Shown: positions 8,701-16,615, counted from the first letter of the stretch. The stretch is 64,000 bases of DNA from Streptococcus porcinus (GCF_901542335.1 NZ_LR594036.1:1488001-1552000), one strand, 5' to 3'. Translations and numbers: made by a program. The notes: generated by a model not told the origin, from the letters alone.

Positions 8701-10719
8701 TATTAATCCAGTTTTAGGGTCTTTATGAATGCTTGCATTACTCATTAACAAATTCTTAATAAGATCCGACAGTTCTTCTGCTTTAATCTCTGGATGTTCT
8801 TGTTCAAGATATTGCTTAATAAGTAAACTTGCCCCCGCAATATAAGGAGATGCCATACTCGTTCCCGTTTGACTGCCATAATGATCATCATTATAAGTAG
8901 AATAAATATCTCCCCCAGGCGCCGTGATATCTGGTTTTAAATAGCCATCTGATGTCAAGCCCCAGCTAGAGAAATGGTTCATTTGATTAGCTTTTTGGTT
9001 GCGTGCTTTTGATAGTTTACTTTCAAAACTTAAGCGTCCTGTTCCAGTGCCATTTAGCTGAGACATTGCTTTACCAAACTCATGTGAAATAAAAGCCGAT
9101 GGGAGAACTCGTCCTTCTTTACTTAGTTGCATTTTACGATTAGATTGACCTGGTATATGATTAAAAATAAGAATACCAGCTGCACCATGCTTTTTAGCTT
9201 GTGCTATCAATTCCACATAAAGATATTTAGGATTACGTTCAATAAGGACTATCTTACCGGTAACGTTTTTTCCTTTATATGCTTCGTCACTTGGCTGATT
9301 AATATAAACAAAGTCATAATTTTTATCAAAAGAAAGTTCCTCTTGGATTTTTTTATAATCTGTCGATTCTGTATAAAGGGCTTTTCCATGATTTAAATCA
9401 GCACGATTTTCTAAACCTTCAACTTTCATTAAGCGTTCAATCACAATTTTGTTATCAACAGCTGCAACAGAGGTTGGAATTCTTCCTGTTGAAGGTGAGT
9501 TAACAATACCATAGTCCGGATTGCTAGCAAAAGGGTCTGCATGATCAGAGCCAAATAAACGCTCATTGCCTGCTGCCACGATAACTGAAACGCCAGCTTT
9601 TTTAGCTTGTTCAATAGCAGCCATCAAGGAAGCATTACCCCCTAAGAAAGAACCATTAGGCCCGCCTAAACTAAGGTTAATAGTATCAGCACCTAAAGCT
9701 ACCGCGTCTTCAATAGCTTTAATATAGAGTGCTTCGCCTGTTCCCATTAAGTCATTAGCAAAGACGCGCATAAAAATAACTTGAGCTTCTGGCGCCACCC
9801 CTAAGAAACGTTCTCCCGTAGGCGATGCTTCAAGGGGATTTCCGGTAGCAATACCTGTAACATGCATCCCATGAGACTCATACTGACTGTCATCATCTTC
9901 AGTTGTCCAATCAATGAACTGACTAAAATCGTCTGGATTAATTTGAATCACTGTTTCTTTAGGTTTATCACTAGTTGAACTCGGATAAACACGGCGTCTT
10001 CTTTTATCTACACTTTGAATAATAGTGCTCTCAATAGAATCTAAGAAAGAAGCATCGTCTAAATCAAAGTCAAATTTAACCTCTTTAACCTTGTCATTGT
10101 TTTCAACATAGTTGTGTGCAAAAACAACCTTTTGATTAAGCCATTTCCCATAGTTGATGTTTGCCTTTGCTTTTTGTAGATTCATAGATTCTTCATCTTT
10201 GAACTTTGCTCGGCTGATATCACTAATTCTCATAGCTTTGTGATTAGCATCAATTCCAGTATCGATAATTGCAATCACTTTACCTTGCCCTTTATAGCCT
10301 TTTTCCCAAGCCCCTGTCACTTGCGTCCAATCATGAGTATCAGTGTTAATTGGAGTCTCTTCAATAGAAGCAGGTAACTCTTGCTCAATGCCCTCTATGG
10401 GCACTTCGCTTTTTTCTGGATTAAGCTCCTGGGTGTCTGAAACGTCTGTTGCGACATCTGCCAGAACCTTAAGTTGTTCTTCTTCACCAACCTCATTACT
10501 AGAAAGCTCATCTGAATGAACTAACTCTTTTGCAACCAGTGACTGCGGCATTTCCTCTGGCGTTATCCTTGAGGTTTCTTCTGCAGAAACATGGCTCGTT
10601 CCTACAAAAAAGACTGTTCCAATTAAGACAGATACAGTCCCTGATTTATATTTTCTTAACGAAAATCGTTCTTTCTTTTCCACTTGTAATTTATCTCCTA
10701 AATTAATATTTTCTATCAT
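5755..10719 (-). CDS. Cell-wall-anchored subtilisin-like protease, SpyCEP/ScpC type
   Basis: A 1654-residue S8 serine protease closely resembling S. pyogenes SpyCEP (ScpC, PrtS; about 1647 residues), which cleaves CXC chemokines such as IL-8 and blunts neutrophil recruitment. Order: YSIRK-type signal (FSLRKYKSGTVSVLIG, about 19-34), propeptide, catalytic domain with D153 (IIDTGID), H283 (ESHGMHVTGI), N385 (VAAGNE) and S621 (GTSMASP), a PA-like insert (about 470-570), long Fn3-like and C-terminal repeats, and sorting signal LPATG (1621-1625) with membrane segment and basic tail. All catalytic residues are present, so it looks active. The start is uncertain: ATG at 10719 has only a weak GGAA, while GTG at 10683 has AGGAGA 11 bases upstream and gives the SpyCEP-like start (M)EKKERFSLRKYKSG. 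The chemokine substrate is inferred from the family. Confidence 0.93.
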   Translation of the reverse strand: MIENINLGDKLQVEKKERFSLRKYKSGTVSVLIGTVFFVGTSHVSAEETSRITPEEMPQSLVAKELVHSDELSSNEVGEEEQLKVLADVATDVSDTQELNPEKSEVPIEGIEQELPASIEETPINTDTHDWTQVTGAWEKGYKGQGKVIAIIDTGIDANHKAMRISDISRAKFKDEESMNLQKAKANINYGKWLNQKVVFAHNYVENNDKVKEVKFDFDLDDASFLDSIESTIIQSVDKRRRRVYPSSTSDKPKETVIQINPDDFSQFIDWTTEDDDSQYESHGMHVTGIATGNPLEASPTGERFLGVAPEAQVIFMRVFANDLMGTGEALYIKAIEDAVALGADTINLSLGGPNGSFLGGNASLMAAIEQAKKAGVSVIVAAGNERLFGSDHADPFASNPDYGIVNSPSTGRIPTSVAAVDNKIVIERLMKVEGLENRADLNHGKALYTESTDYKKIQEELSFDKNYDFVYINQPSDEAYKGKNVTGKIVLIERNPKYLYVELIAQAKKHGAAGILIFNHIPGQSNRKMQLSKEGRVLPSAFISHEFGKAMSQLNGTGTGRLSFESKLSKARNQKANQMNHFSSWGLTSDGYLKPDITAPGGDIYSTYNDDHYGSQTGTSMASPYIAGASLLIKQYLEQEHPEIKAEELSDLIKNLLMSNASIHKDPKTGLITSPRRQGAGLLNVEAAITSGLYITGEEQYGSVSLGNVGEKISFTVTVHNISKQAKKLRYVTDLMTDKIVDGRFDLNSVLLKSDQGRVIEVPAKGKQSITISIDTSEFTKTLTEQMPNGYFLEGFVRFENAENQVKDKINIPFVGFKGEFQSLAVVEDSIYNLKSKGEKGFYFEESETPDEVYVGKHYTGLVTIGADANVSTKTISDNGLHTLGTYRNKDGKFVLAKNQSGKVVLAISPNSDKNQDFVAFKGIFLRKYKGLKASVYRADDQQRQSQLWTSQPHNGDKNYNSDIRFPKSTTLLSTDFSGKTLSGEDLPDGKYQYVVSYYPDIIGAKRQEMVFDIIVDREKPLLKSGSFNPKTREFKVLDVTDRGQSGILRDSVFYLEEKDGKPYTISINQGFKYVSVTDNKVFVEKSKNGSFILPLDKAKLADFYYMVEDFAGNIAIAKLGQQLPDQLGDGIITIPLKDGDYQNYQSIEDNLVMTEGDSGLITNQSDIMITNRNRPLSRLAKANQTKIILSPNGKGNRDFIAFRGLPGKVYRDLSVSVYGAADKVKSSAIWTAPQNASIDDLSTTSWSGQTQLGEKVLSGAYRYVITYRDASGQLKKQEHEVFVSHEEPIITKAIFRKDGDKEFFKPGKVFDPNTVGIAREEVFYVLEKDGRKYDIDTNKDIISISDRRVLIPRNEDGSYTIPKIEGVAEADFYYLVEDKAGNIVYSSLLPMRSVPDGHGILDISLAYNNSVDRPKIPITYLVRDEKGQALDKLTYYDDRSQVLILPFGRYSLELLTYDQNVAELVSPKVFKFELSQDSDFVHHAFITRKSESGMVRVIFDRLLPEGSRVSLQSENSQLINLDQSLYVPNAYGASVRDGHYNIIVTLPEGYQISGTTNIKALQNDVTETHLQILSKRALVTDGTHFELLNEVSKPTIQNNVDAGQNVEKVSQVNDSTWQLPATGDKQSFLAMLMGIILLWMVKLGFSKKMKEK

Positions 10720-10743
10720 TTTTCCAATAGAACATTAATTTTT

Positions 10744-10772
10744 ATTTAATCACAAATTTTGTGGAAACGCAA
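10744..10772 (-). promoter_or_regulatory. Likely promoter of the SpyCEP-like protease
   Basis: Minus-strand TTGCGT (10767-10772), 17-base spacer, TTAAAT (10744-10749). The -10 overlaps ATTAAA, matching the ATTARA core bound by CovR in group A and B streptococci. CovR control is known for SpyCEP; here it is inference. Confidence 0.5.
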
Positions 10773-10826
10773 TCGATTTCGAAGAATAGTAGTCAAAGTT
10801 CTGAAGCAATTTTTTTAATAGAATTT

Positions 10827-10855
10827 AAAAAAATGCCCCATTCAAAAAGGGGGCA
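10827..10855 (-). terminator. lctO terminator
   Basis: TGCCCC / GGGGCA stem around a 10-base loop, followed on the minus strand by TTTTTTT. It lies 10 bases beyond the lctO stop codon. Confidence 0.85.
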
Positions 10856-10864
10856 AACTAAATT

Positions 10865-12032
10865 TTAATCTAATTTTAAAGCATTCTGACTGAATGGAAT
10901 AGAAGAGTCGTAAGGATTATGTCTCAATTTAAAATGTTTAACATCATCAATTGTCTTCGTACCAGCAAGTTGCATCACCATTTTCAACTCATCATTTAAG
11001 TGCTCAAAAACTTGCTTAGTCCCGACGCTTCCTCCCATTGCTAGCCCGTAAATAACTGGACGACCAAGAGCTACAAGGTCTGCTCCAGAAGCTAGAGCTT
11101 TGAAGATATGCTGACCACGTCTGACTCCTGAGTCAAATACAATTGGTACCCTACGATCAACTGCTTCTGCAACTTCTTGTAATGAATCAAATGCTGCTGG
11201 ACCACCGTCTAATTGACGCCCACCATGATTAGTTACCCAGATACCTGAAGCACCTGCTTCTAGTGCACGAAAGGCATCTTCTGCACACTGTGGACCTTTA
11301 ACATAGACAGGTAGCCCTGAATATTGGGCAATGTACTCAACATCCTTTGGTGATAGAGCCTGCTTAGCTGATTTATAAACATAATCCATCGTTTTACCTG
11401 CACCATCTGGCAGATATTCCTGAACAATAGGCATCCCAACGGGGAAAACAAAGCCATTACGTTTATCTACTTCACGGTTTCCTCCAACAGTTGCATCAAC
11501 TGTCAAAACAATTGATTTAACACCTTCAGCTTTCAAGCGATCCATAATATGTCTGTTGATCCCATCATCTTTACTATAGTAGAATTGGAACCAATGTGGT
11601 GAATCTCCTAGTGCTTGTGAAATTTCCGGCAAATCAGTGGTTGAATAAGAACTTGTTGTATAAATTGTACCAAATTCCTTAACCCCTTTTGCACTGGCAA
11701 CTTCTCCTTGCTCATTAGCTAATTTATGAGCTGCAACAGGGGCCATAATTATTGGAGAAGTTAAGGTATCTCCATCAAATGTTACTTCCGTACTTGGATT
11801 TTCAAAACCTTTTAATCCATGAGGGACAATTAATTTATGGTTAAATGATCTAATATTTTCATGTAGCGTAAAAGTGTCACCCGCTCCACTTGCTATATAG
11901 CCAAAAGCCCCTTTAGGAATTACTTTCTGTGCCATCTTTTCAAGATCAAAGACATTCACAAAGAACGTTTCCTTCAGCGCTACTTGTTTTAAACTCAATA
12001 CCTGCATTTGCCATTTCAATGTTATCTGTCAT
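10865..12032 (-). pseudogene. lctO: L-lactate oxidase, frame broken near the N-terminus
   Basis: FMN-dependent enzyme that turns L-lactate and O2 into pyruvate and H2O2. The 2-hydroxyacid oxidase signature is present (VTNHGGRQLDGG), as are FDSGVRRGQHIFKALASGADLVALGRP and the C-terminus. The problem is the start. ATG at 12032 has a strong ribosome site (AAAAGGAG) and reads MTDNIEMANAGIEFKTSSAEGNV, which fits the usual streptococcal LctO N-terminus as I recall it, but this frame stops after GNVLCECL. The rest (FVNVFDLEKMAQK...) is in another frame. One extra base or two missing bases near 11962-11966 would join them. The longest open frame, from ATG at 12019 (384 residues), has no ribosome site and an odd N-terminus. 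Either the gene is inactive or translated inefficiently, or this is a sequencing error. Confidence 0.85.
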
Positions 12033-12054
12033 TAATATTCTCCTTTTAAATAAT

Positions 12055-12068
12055 TGATAACGCCTACA
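12055..12068 (-). promoter_or_regulatory. cre-like CcpA site in the lctO leader
   Basis: Minus-strand TGTAGGCGTTATCA matches the consensus TGWAANCGNTNWCA except at position 5. It sits at about +6 to +19 from the predicted start of transcription, suited to road-block repression by CcpA. Confidence 0.65.
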
Positions 12069-12080
12069 AATTATAACTAA

Positions 12081-12109
12081 ATTATATTAAACCAATTTTT
12101 TAATGTCAA
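12081..12109 (-). promoter_or_regulatory. lctO promoter, consensus
   Basis: Minus-strand TTGACA (12104-12109), 17-base spacer, TATAAT (12081-12086), a perfect sigma-A match. lctO can therefore be transcribed independently of lctP. Confidence 0.85.
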
Positions 12110-12164
12110 AATATATGCTCGCGCATTTTTTATTAGGAATAAATTAATCTCATATTTGATTAGA

Positions 12165-13685
12165 TTATAAGTATCCTAGCAATTTTCCAATTGCAAAAAC
12201 AACAAAGCAAGTCAGTATAATATAGAGCGCACAATACTTAATAACTTCTTTTAAAAGCTTTCCTTCTTGGCCTTCTAAACCAATAGCCACTGCTGCTACT
12301 GCAATACTCTGCGGGGAAATCATCTTACCCGCTGTCGCTCCCGTCATATTGGCCGCAGCCATCCAATAGGGATTCATATTGAGGTTACTAGCAGCTTTTA
12401 CCTGTAACTCACCAAAGAGAACATTGGCAGAGGTATCACTACCAGTAATAAAAGTTCCAAGAGTACCTATAACTGGCGCAATAAAAGGATAGAAACCACC
12501 TGTTACAGCCACCAAGCTTATAGCGATTGTATTAATCATTCCACTATAGCTCATAACCTTCGAGAGAGCTACAATTGAGGCTACTGTCAACATTGTCTTT
12601 GTTAACTGTTTGATACTTTTTCCTAGGATTCTTAGAATTTCTCCAAATGACATACCTTGTAATAATCCTGCTAAAAAAGTAGCCAGAATTATCATCGTTC
12701 CTGGTGAAGCCAGCCATTTGATTGTATAGGGTTTTGCGTGCTCACCGGTATAAATAGAGAACGTGGTCGAAACTTTGGCTAGCACATTATTAATAGCTGG
12801 AAATAAGGAGGAGGTCAGCATAATAAATACAAAAACAAGAATAAATGGTAAGGATGCTTTAAAACCTTCTTTTAGATCAACTGGTTCATCTACCACCTTA
12901 GCCTGACTTCCTCTTTCTCTATATTTCACCATTAAAATAGTGACCAAGATACAAAAGAGAGAACCGATAATTGAAGGAAGTTCTGCACCTAAATAATGGG
13001 AAACTAAAACCTGTGGAAGAGCAAAAGCTAAGCCAGATGCTAAAGTTAAACTAAATACCCCTTTAATAGGCGCTCTACCTTCTCCAGTTAAAGCCACGAG
13101 CACAAACGGAATAGCTACAATCAAAATAAAGAGCTGCAAGGAAACAATTACTGAGAGTTGTCTAACCTCTAGTCCAGTGACTTGTGCCAAAGTTGTCACA
13201 GGCAATCCAATAGCTCCAAAAGCTGTGGGAGTTGTATTAGCAATTAAACAGATCAGTGCAGCCCGTAAAGGTTTCATTCCTAATGCTACTAGTATACTCG
13301 CTGGAATAGCTACCGCAGTGCCAAACCCTGCAATAGCTTCAAGAAAGCCTCCAAACCCCCAGGCTAAAATAAGCACCAAAACACGTTTATCTTCTGTAAT
13401 AGTCATTAATAAACGTTTGATAACAGTCATACCACCTGAAGCTGTGGTCAAATTATAAGTAAATACAGCAGCTACGATGATATAGATAATAGGCCAAAAA
13501 CCCATTACTGCCCCTTCTAAAGCAGCAGTTAAACTGTCCTTAACGCTAAACTGAAAACCAAAAATACTGGTTAAAAGTGTGATGATTAGTCCTATGAAAC
13601 AGGCCAAATCCCCTCGGATCCGGAAAACTGCCAAAGATAGAATCAACCATAAAATAGGAATAACGGCTAATGTTGCTTGAAACAT
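12165..13685 (-). CDS. lctP: L-lactate permease
   Basis: Integral membrane lactate transporter of the LctP/LldP family, 506 residues with about a dozen hydrophobic segments. Family-typical stretches are GFGGFLEAIAGFGTAVAIPASILVALGMKPLRAALICLIANTTPTAFGAIGLPV near residues 110-165 and FIAPVIGTLGTFITGSDTSANVLFGELQ with AANMTGATAGKMISPQSIAVA near the C-terminus. It lies upstream of lctO on the same strand, so imported lactate would feed the oxidase. Its own promoter with a cre box suggests glucose repression. In this copy the permease is intact while lctO is frameshifted. Confidence 0.95.
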   Translation of the reverse strand: MFQATLAVIPILWLILSLAVFRIRGDLACFIGLIITLLTSIFGFQFSVKDSLTAALEGAVMGFWPIIYIIVAAVFTYNLTTASGGMTVIKRLLMTITEDKRVLVLILAWGFGGFLEAIAGFGTAVAIPASILVALGMKPLRAALICLIANTTPTAFGAIGLPVTTLAQVTGLEVRQLSVIVSLQLFILIVAIPFVLVALTGEGRAPIKGVFSLTLASGLAFALPQVLVSHYLGAELPSIIGSLFCILVTILMVKYRERGSQAKVVDEPVDLKEGFKASLPFILVFVFIMLTSSLFPAINNVLAKVSTTFSIYTGEHAKPYTIKWLASPGTMIILATFLAGLLQGMSFGEILRILGKSIKQLTKTMLTVASIVALSKVMSYSGMINTIAISLVAVTGGFYPFIAPVIGTLGTFITGSDTSANVLFGELQVKAASNLNMNPYWMAAANMTGATAGKMISPQSIAVAAVAIGLEGQEGKLLKEVIKYCALYIILTCFVVFAIGKLLGYL

Positions 13686-13729
13686 ATAGTCTAAAACCTT
13701 TCTTTTTACAAGATAAAATCAATATAATT

Positions 13730-13743
13730 TGTTAGCGCTTTCA
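13730..13743 (-). promoter_or_regulatory. cre CcpA site in the lctP leader, perfect match
   Basis: Minus-strand TGAAAGCGCTAACA matches TGWAANCGNTNWCA at every position. It lies just downstream of the predicted transcription start, the same arrangement as at lctO. Confidence 0.85.
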
Positions 13744-13755
13744 ATTTATGTTAAT

Positions 13756-13784
13756 ATTATATAAATATTAGACCTACCTGTCAA
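13756..13784 (-). promoter_or_regulatory. lctP promoter, consensus
   Basis: Minus-strand TTGACA (13779-13784), 17-base spacer, TATAAT (13756-13761), a perfect sigma-A match. Confidence 0.88.
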
Positions 13785-14202
13785 GAAAATCCACTTAATT
13801 TTTTCACAAACTTTTTCTTTTTATAATAAAAAGATCATATAAAGCTTGTCTTAACAGCGTTTATTTAATATGTTAGAAAAAAACTTTGTGAATTTCTTAT
13901 ATTTGAATGACTATTTAGAGAAGAAAATAAGAATATCTCTCGTCATCGTTCTTGTAAGCATTAGCTCAGCGAACAGTTTCAGAACCTTTAGTGTAAACAC
14001 TAAAAAGTAGAATGAAGGTTCAAAATTAATTTTTTAAACAAGCATCTAGGTTTTATCACATAGAAAATTGTCATATTCTTAGATAGACATTTACTTCCAA
14101 CCTCTATCCAATCTGATTAAAATAGTTTTGAGTTTGAAAAAATAGCTTGCTAGCCTATTTTTTGCTAAAATAGACTTAACTTAATGACAGAAAGAGAATT
14201 AT
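13785..14202. other. Gap between lctP and exoA; one doubtful small ORF and a hairpin
   Basis: No clear gene. A 46-codon ORF on the plus strand at 13870-14010 (MLEKNFVNFLYLNDYLEKKIRISLVIV...) has one hydrophobic stretch but no ribosome site. At 14137-14163 AAAAAATAG and CTATTTTTT form a 9-bp stem that could terminate transcripts in either direction, 40 bases before exoA. Confidence 0.4.
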
Positions 14203-15030
14203 ATGAAACTCATCTCATGGAATATTGATTCGTTAAATGCTGCCTTAACAGGAGAATCAGCACGTGCACTACTATCACGCGCCGTTATTGACCGTCTAGT
14301 CAGTGAAGATGCTGACATTATTGCTATCCAGGAGACAAAACTATCAGCCACTGGACCTACCAAAAAGCACTTAGAAAGCATCTTAAACTACTTTCCAAAT
14401 TACTTACATGTTTGGCGTTCTTCTGTTGAACCCGCACGTAAGGGATATGCAGGAACCATGTTCCTTTATAAACAAACGCTAAATCCAGTAGTTACTTTCC
14501 CAAAAATTGGAGCGCCAACAACCATGGATGCTGAAGGACGCATTATTACGTTAGAATTCGAAGAGTTCTTTGTCACCCAAGTTTACACACCAAATGCCGG
14601 TGATGGCCTAAGACGCCTAGCCGATCGTCAAGAATGGGATATCAAGTATGCTGAATATTTGGCGCAATTGGATGCTCAAAAACCTGTCCTTGCTACAGGC
14701 GACTATAATGTCGCTCATAAAGAGATTGACTTGGCCAACCCAGCAAGTAACCGTCGCTCTCCAGGTTTCACTGACGAAGAAAGAGCTGGCTTTACCGCAC
14801 TTTTAGAAAAAGGCTTCACAGACACTTTCCGTTACCTTCACGGAGATATCCCAAATGTCTACTCTTGGTGGGCACAACGAAGCAAGACTAGTAAAATGAA
14901 TAACGCCGGCTGGAGAATTGACTACTGGTTAACGTCAAACAGAGTAGCTGATAAGGTCCTTAAATCTGAAATGATTGATTCTGGTACCCGTCAAGACCAT
15001 ACACCAATTCTCCTTGAAATCGATCTCTAA
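14203..15030 (+). CDS. exoA: Exodeoxyribonuclease III / AP endonuclease
   Basis: Base-excision repair nuclease of the Xth/ExoA family, 275 residues, the length of the pneumococcal enzyme. Family motifs in order: MKLISWNIDSLNAAL at the start, IIAIQETKLS (metal-binding Glu), GYAGTMFLYK, VYTPNAGDGL, ATGDYNVAH (catalytic Asp and Asn), YSWWAQR, and the C-terminal RIDYWLTSN...DHTPILLEIDL (DH motif). The ATG is preceded by AGAAAGAG. The next gene, an AlkD-like glycosylase, begins one base after the stop, so two repair functions are probably co-translated. Confidence 0.95.
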   Translation: MKLISWNIDSLNAALTGESARALLSRAVIDRLVSEDADIIAIQETKLSATGPTKKHLESILNYFPNYLHVWRSSVEPARKGYAGTMFLYKQTLNPVVTFPKIGAPTTMDAEGRIITLEFEEFFVTQVYTPNAGDGLRRLADRQEWDIKYAEYLAQLDAQKPVLATGDYNVAHKEIDLANPASNRRSPGFTDEERAGFTALLEKGFTDTFRYLHGDIPNVYSWWAQRSKTSKMNNAGWRIDYWLTSNRVADKVLKSEMIDSGTRQDHTPILLEIDL

Positions 15031-15031
15031 G

Positions 15032-15694
15032 ATGACAAGCCAAGAAAAATTTGATTTGCTTGAGAAGCGTATGGCCTCCCAAGCTGATCCTGGACAAGCT
15101 GAAAAAATGGCGGCCTATATGAAAAACCATTTTGACTTTTACGGCATTCCTGCGGGCCCTCGTCGCCTCATCTACAAAGATATTATTGTGGCGGATAAAA
15201 AGGCTAAGTCCATCGACTGGAACTTGCTCAACCTTTCTTGGGCAAGTCCCAAACGGGAAATGCACTACTTTGTCTGTGATTATCTTAGGGCTTTGGCTAA
15301 ATGGCTAAGCTTCGACCATGTTCCCAAACTCTTAACCTATGTCAGTAGCAATCAGTGGTGGGATTCCATCGACCATTTTGACCACATTTTGGGCAGCATT
15401 GAGGACGACAGGCGGGATGCATTCATGTTGGAACTCTCGCTGTCAGAGGATTTTTGGTTGCGACGCATCGCCATTGATCATCAGTTGGGCAAAAAAGATA
15501 AAACCAAGCCGGAACTTTTGGCTACTATTATCTTAAACAATCTGGGATCGTCAGAATTCTTCATCAATAAAGCCATCGGTTGGAGCTTGCGGGATTATTC
15601 GAAGACCAATCCTGATTGGGTGCGAAAGTTTGTCAAAGAACATAAAAAACAAATGGCACCACTTTCAATCAGAGAAGCCAGTAAATATATCTAA
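15032..15694 (+). CDS. DNA alkylation repair protein, AlkD-like HEAT-repeat glycosylase
   Basis: Member of the DNA alkylation repair family (AlkD/AlkC type), which removes alkylated bases without base flipping. About 220 residues from ATG at 15032 (MTSQEKFDLLEKRM). The same frame is open to 14975 but that part overlaps exoA, so I reject the longer start. Family features: YGIPAGPRR near the N-terminus, WEL-type helical repeats (REMHYFVCDYLRALAKWL, WWDSIDHFDHILG), DFWLRRIAIDHQL and FFINKAIGWSLRDYSKTNPDWVRKFV. No good ribosome site is visible, so expression may depend on coupling to exoA one base upstream. Confidence 0.88.
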   Translation: MTSQEKFDLLEKRMASQADPGQAEKMAAYMKNHFDFYGIPAGPRRLIYKDIIVADKKAKSIDWNLLNLSWASPKREMHYFVCDYLRALAKWLSFDHVPKLLTYVSSNQWWDSIDHFDHILGSIEDDRRDAFMLELSLSEDFWLRRIAIDHQLGKKDKTKPELLATIILNNLGSSEFFINKAIGWSLRDYSKTNPDWVRKFVKEHKKQMAPLSIREASKYI

Positions 15695-15696
15695 AA

Positions 15697-15748
15697 AGAA
15701 GAGACAGACGTTACATCCTACCTTTCTCTTTTCGCGTCTCTTTTCGCG
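15697..15748 (+). terminator. Possible terminator containing a 12-bp tandem repeat
   Basis: AAGAGAC at the left pairs with GTCTCTT at the right over a long loop just after the AlkD-like gene. The right side contains TCTCTTTTCGCG twice in tandem (15725-15736 and 15737-15748). Terminator function is uncertain. Confidence 0.4.
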
Positions 15749-15749
15749 A

Positions 15750-16133
15750 AATGTAAAAAGTAATGCGACATTGACATCAACAAAAATTGTCTATGGGTCC
15801 ATCTTCGACAATACTTCTTTTTTTGATAGTCTAGGCAATATTTCCAGCTATGATGATGGCTATAAACTTACAAAATACTTCCTTGGGTATAGAACGATTG
15901 ATGCTATCATTGCTAATAGCGATAATGTTCTCGTAGGACTTATCCAATATTACCAATACCAACAGCACCCATTAATCGTCAGTCAAGAGGCTTAAATCTC
16001 TGGAAAAATCTTAAAATTTCCAAGTATTGATAACCATAGCTTCCAGTTCGGATATCAAACATTCCATGTGGCTATTGATTCGACCGTTAAACATAAGATT
16101 ATAAAGTCAGAATTTCTAGAAAAATGTTACTGA
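15750..16133 (+). pseudogene. Remnant of a LacI/GalR-type regulator (ligand-binding domain)
   Basis: The plus strand reads STKIVYGSIFDNTSFFDSLGNISSYDDGYKLTKYFLGYRTIDAIIANSDNVLVGLIQYYQYQQH, resembling the periplasmic-binding-like domain of LacI regulators (DGY...TIDAIIANSDNVLVGLI). After a stop at 15993-15995 the same frame continues with KILKFPSIDNHSFQFGYQTFHVAIDSTVKHKIIKSEFLEKCY. The N-terminal DNA-binding domain is missing and at least one stop interrupts the frame. No target sugar genes lie nearby. This explains most of the 500-bp gap before the VOC genes. Confidence 0.6.
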
Positions 16134-16159
16134 AATTCTAGGTTTTCAAGTCGAATTTT

Positions 16160-16188
16160 TTGTTAATTTACCAAAGTAGGGCTATAAT
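16160..16188 (+). promoter_or_regulatory. Promoter of the two VOC-protein genes
   Basis: TTGTTA (16160-16165), 17-base spacer, TATAAT (16183-16188), about 35 bases before the start at 16223. Confidence 0.7.
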
Positions 16189-16222
16189 AACCTAAAACTA
16201 TATATTATTAATGGAGAGAAAA

Positions 16223-16606
16223 ATGATTGCTAAATCAACAACAATGCTTTATGTTAATGACACTGAAGCTGCAATGACTTTTTGGACAGAAAAGATGGGT
16301 TTTGTCATAACGGATCAAACAGATGTTGAAGGGGTAAAATCTTACGAAGTAGCACCTTCACGTGATGCCGCTGCTAAATTTGGAATCCACAATAAGGATT
16401 TAGTAGCACAAGCAAATCCTGGAATGAACCTTGAATTTCCTTCACTCTTGATGGAAACTGATGATTTAGAAGCTGAATACCAAATCCTGACTGAAAATGG
16501 GGTCAATACAAACCCAATTATGGAATATCAAGGTATGGTTCACTTCACTTTCACTGATAACGAGGGTCACTACATCGCTATTCGTCAAACAAGATCGTTG
16601 AATTAA
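16223..16606 (+). CDS. VOC-superfamily (glyoxalase/bleomycin-resistance-like) protein
   Basis: A 127-residue single-domain protein of the vicinal oxygen chelate fold. It shows the typical start (STTMLYVNDTEAAMTFWTEKMGFVITD), the central EFPSLLMETDDLEAEYQILTENGV and the final MVHFTFTDNEGHYIAIRQ with the metal-ligand-type Glu/His region. The substrate is unknown. I chose ATG at 16223 because GGAGAG lies five bases before it; an ATG at 16211 overlaps that site. It forms a two-gene operon with the next VOC gene, nine bases downstream. Confidence 0.85.
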   Translation: MIAKSTTMLYVNDTEAAMTFWTEKMGFVITDQTDVEGVKSYEVAPSRDAAAKFGIHNKDLVAQANPGMNLEFPSLLMETDDLEAEYQILTENGVNTNPIMEYQGMVHFTFTDNEGHYIAIRQTRSLN

Positions 16607-16615
16607 GGAGAAAAA

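Noticed and set aside
9127-9396. 89-codon plus-strand ORF inside the protease gene
   Set aside because: Antisense to an intact, well-supported coding region and without a ribosome site.
13870-14010. 46-codon plus-strand ORF with one hydrophobic stretch between lctP and exoA
   Set aside because: No ribosome site or promoter is seen and I recognise no family. It may be chance in an AT-rich gap.
14975-15031. Longer N-terminus for the AlkD-like protein
   Set aside because: These codons lie within exoA and do not resemble the family. The ATG at 15032 fits the domain start.
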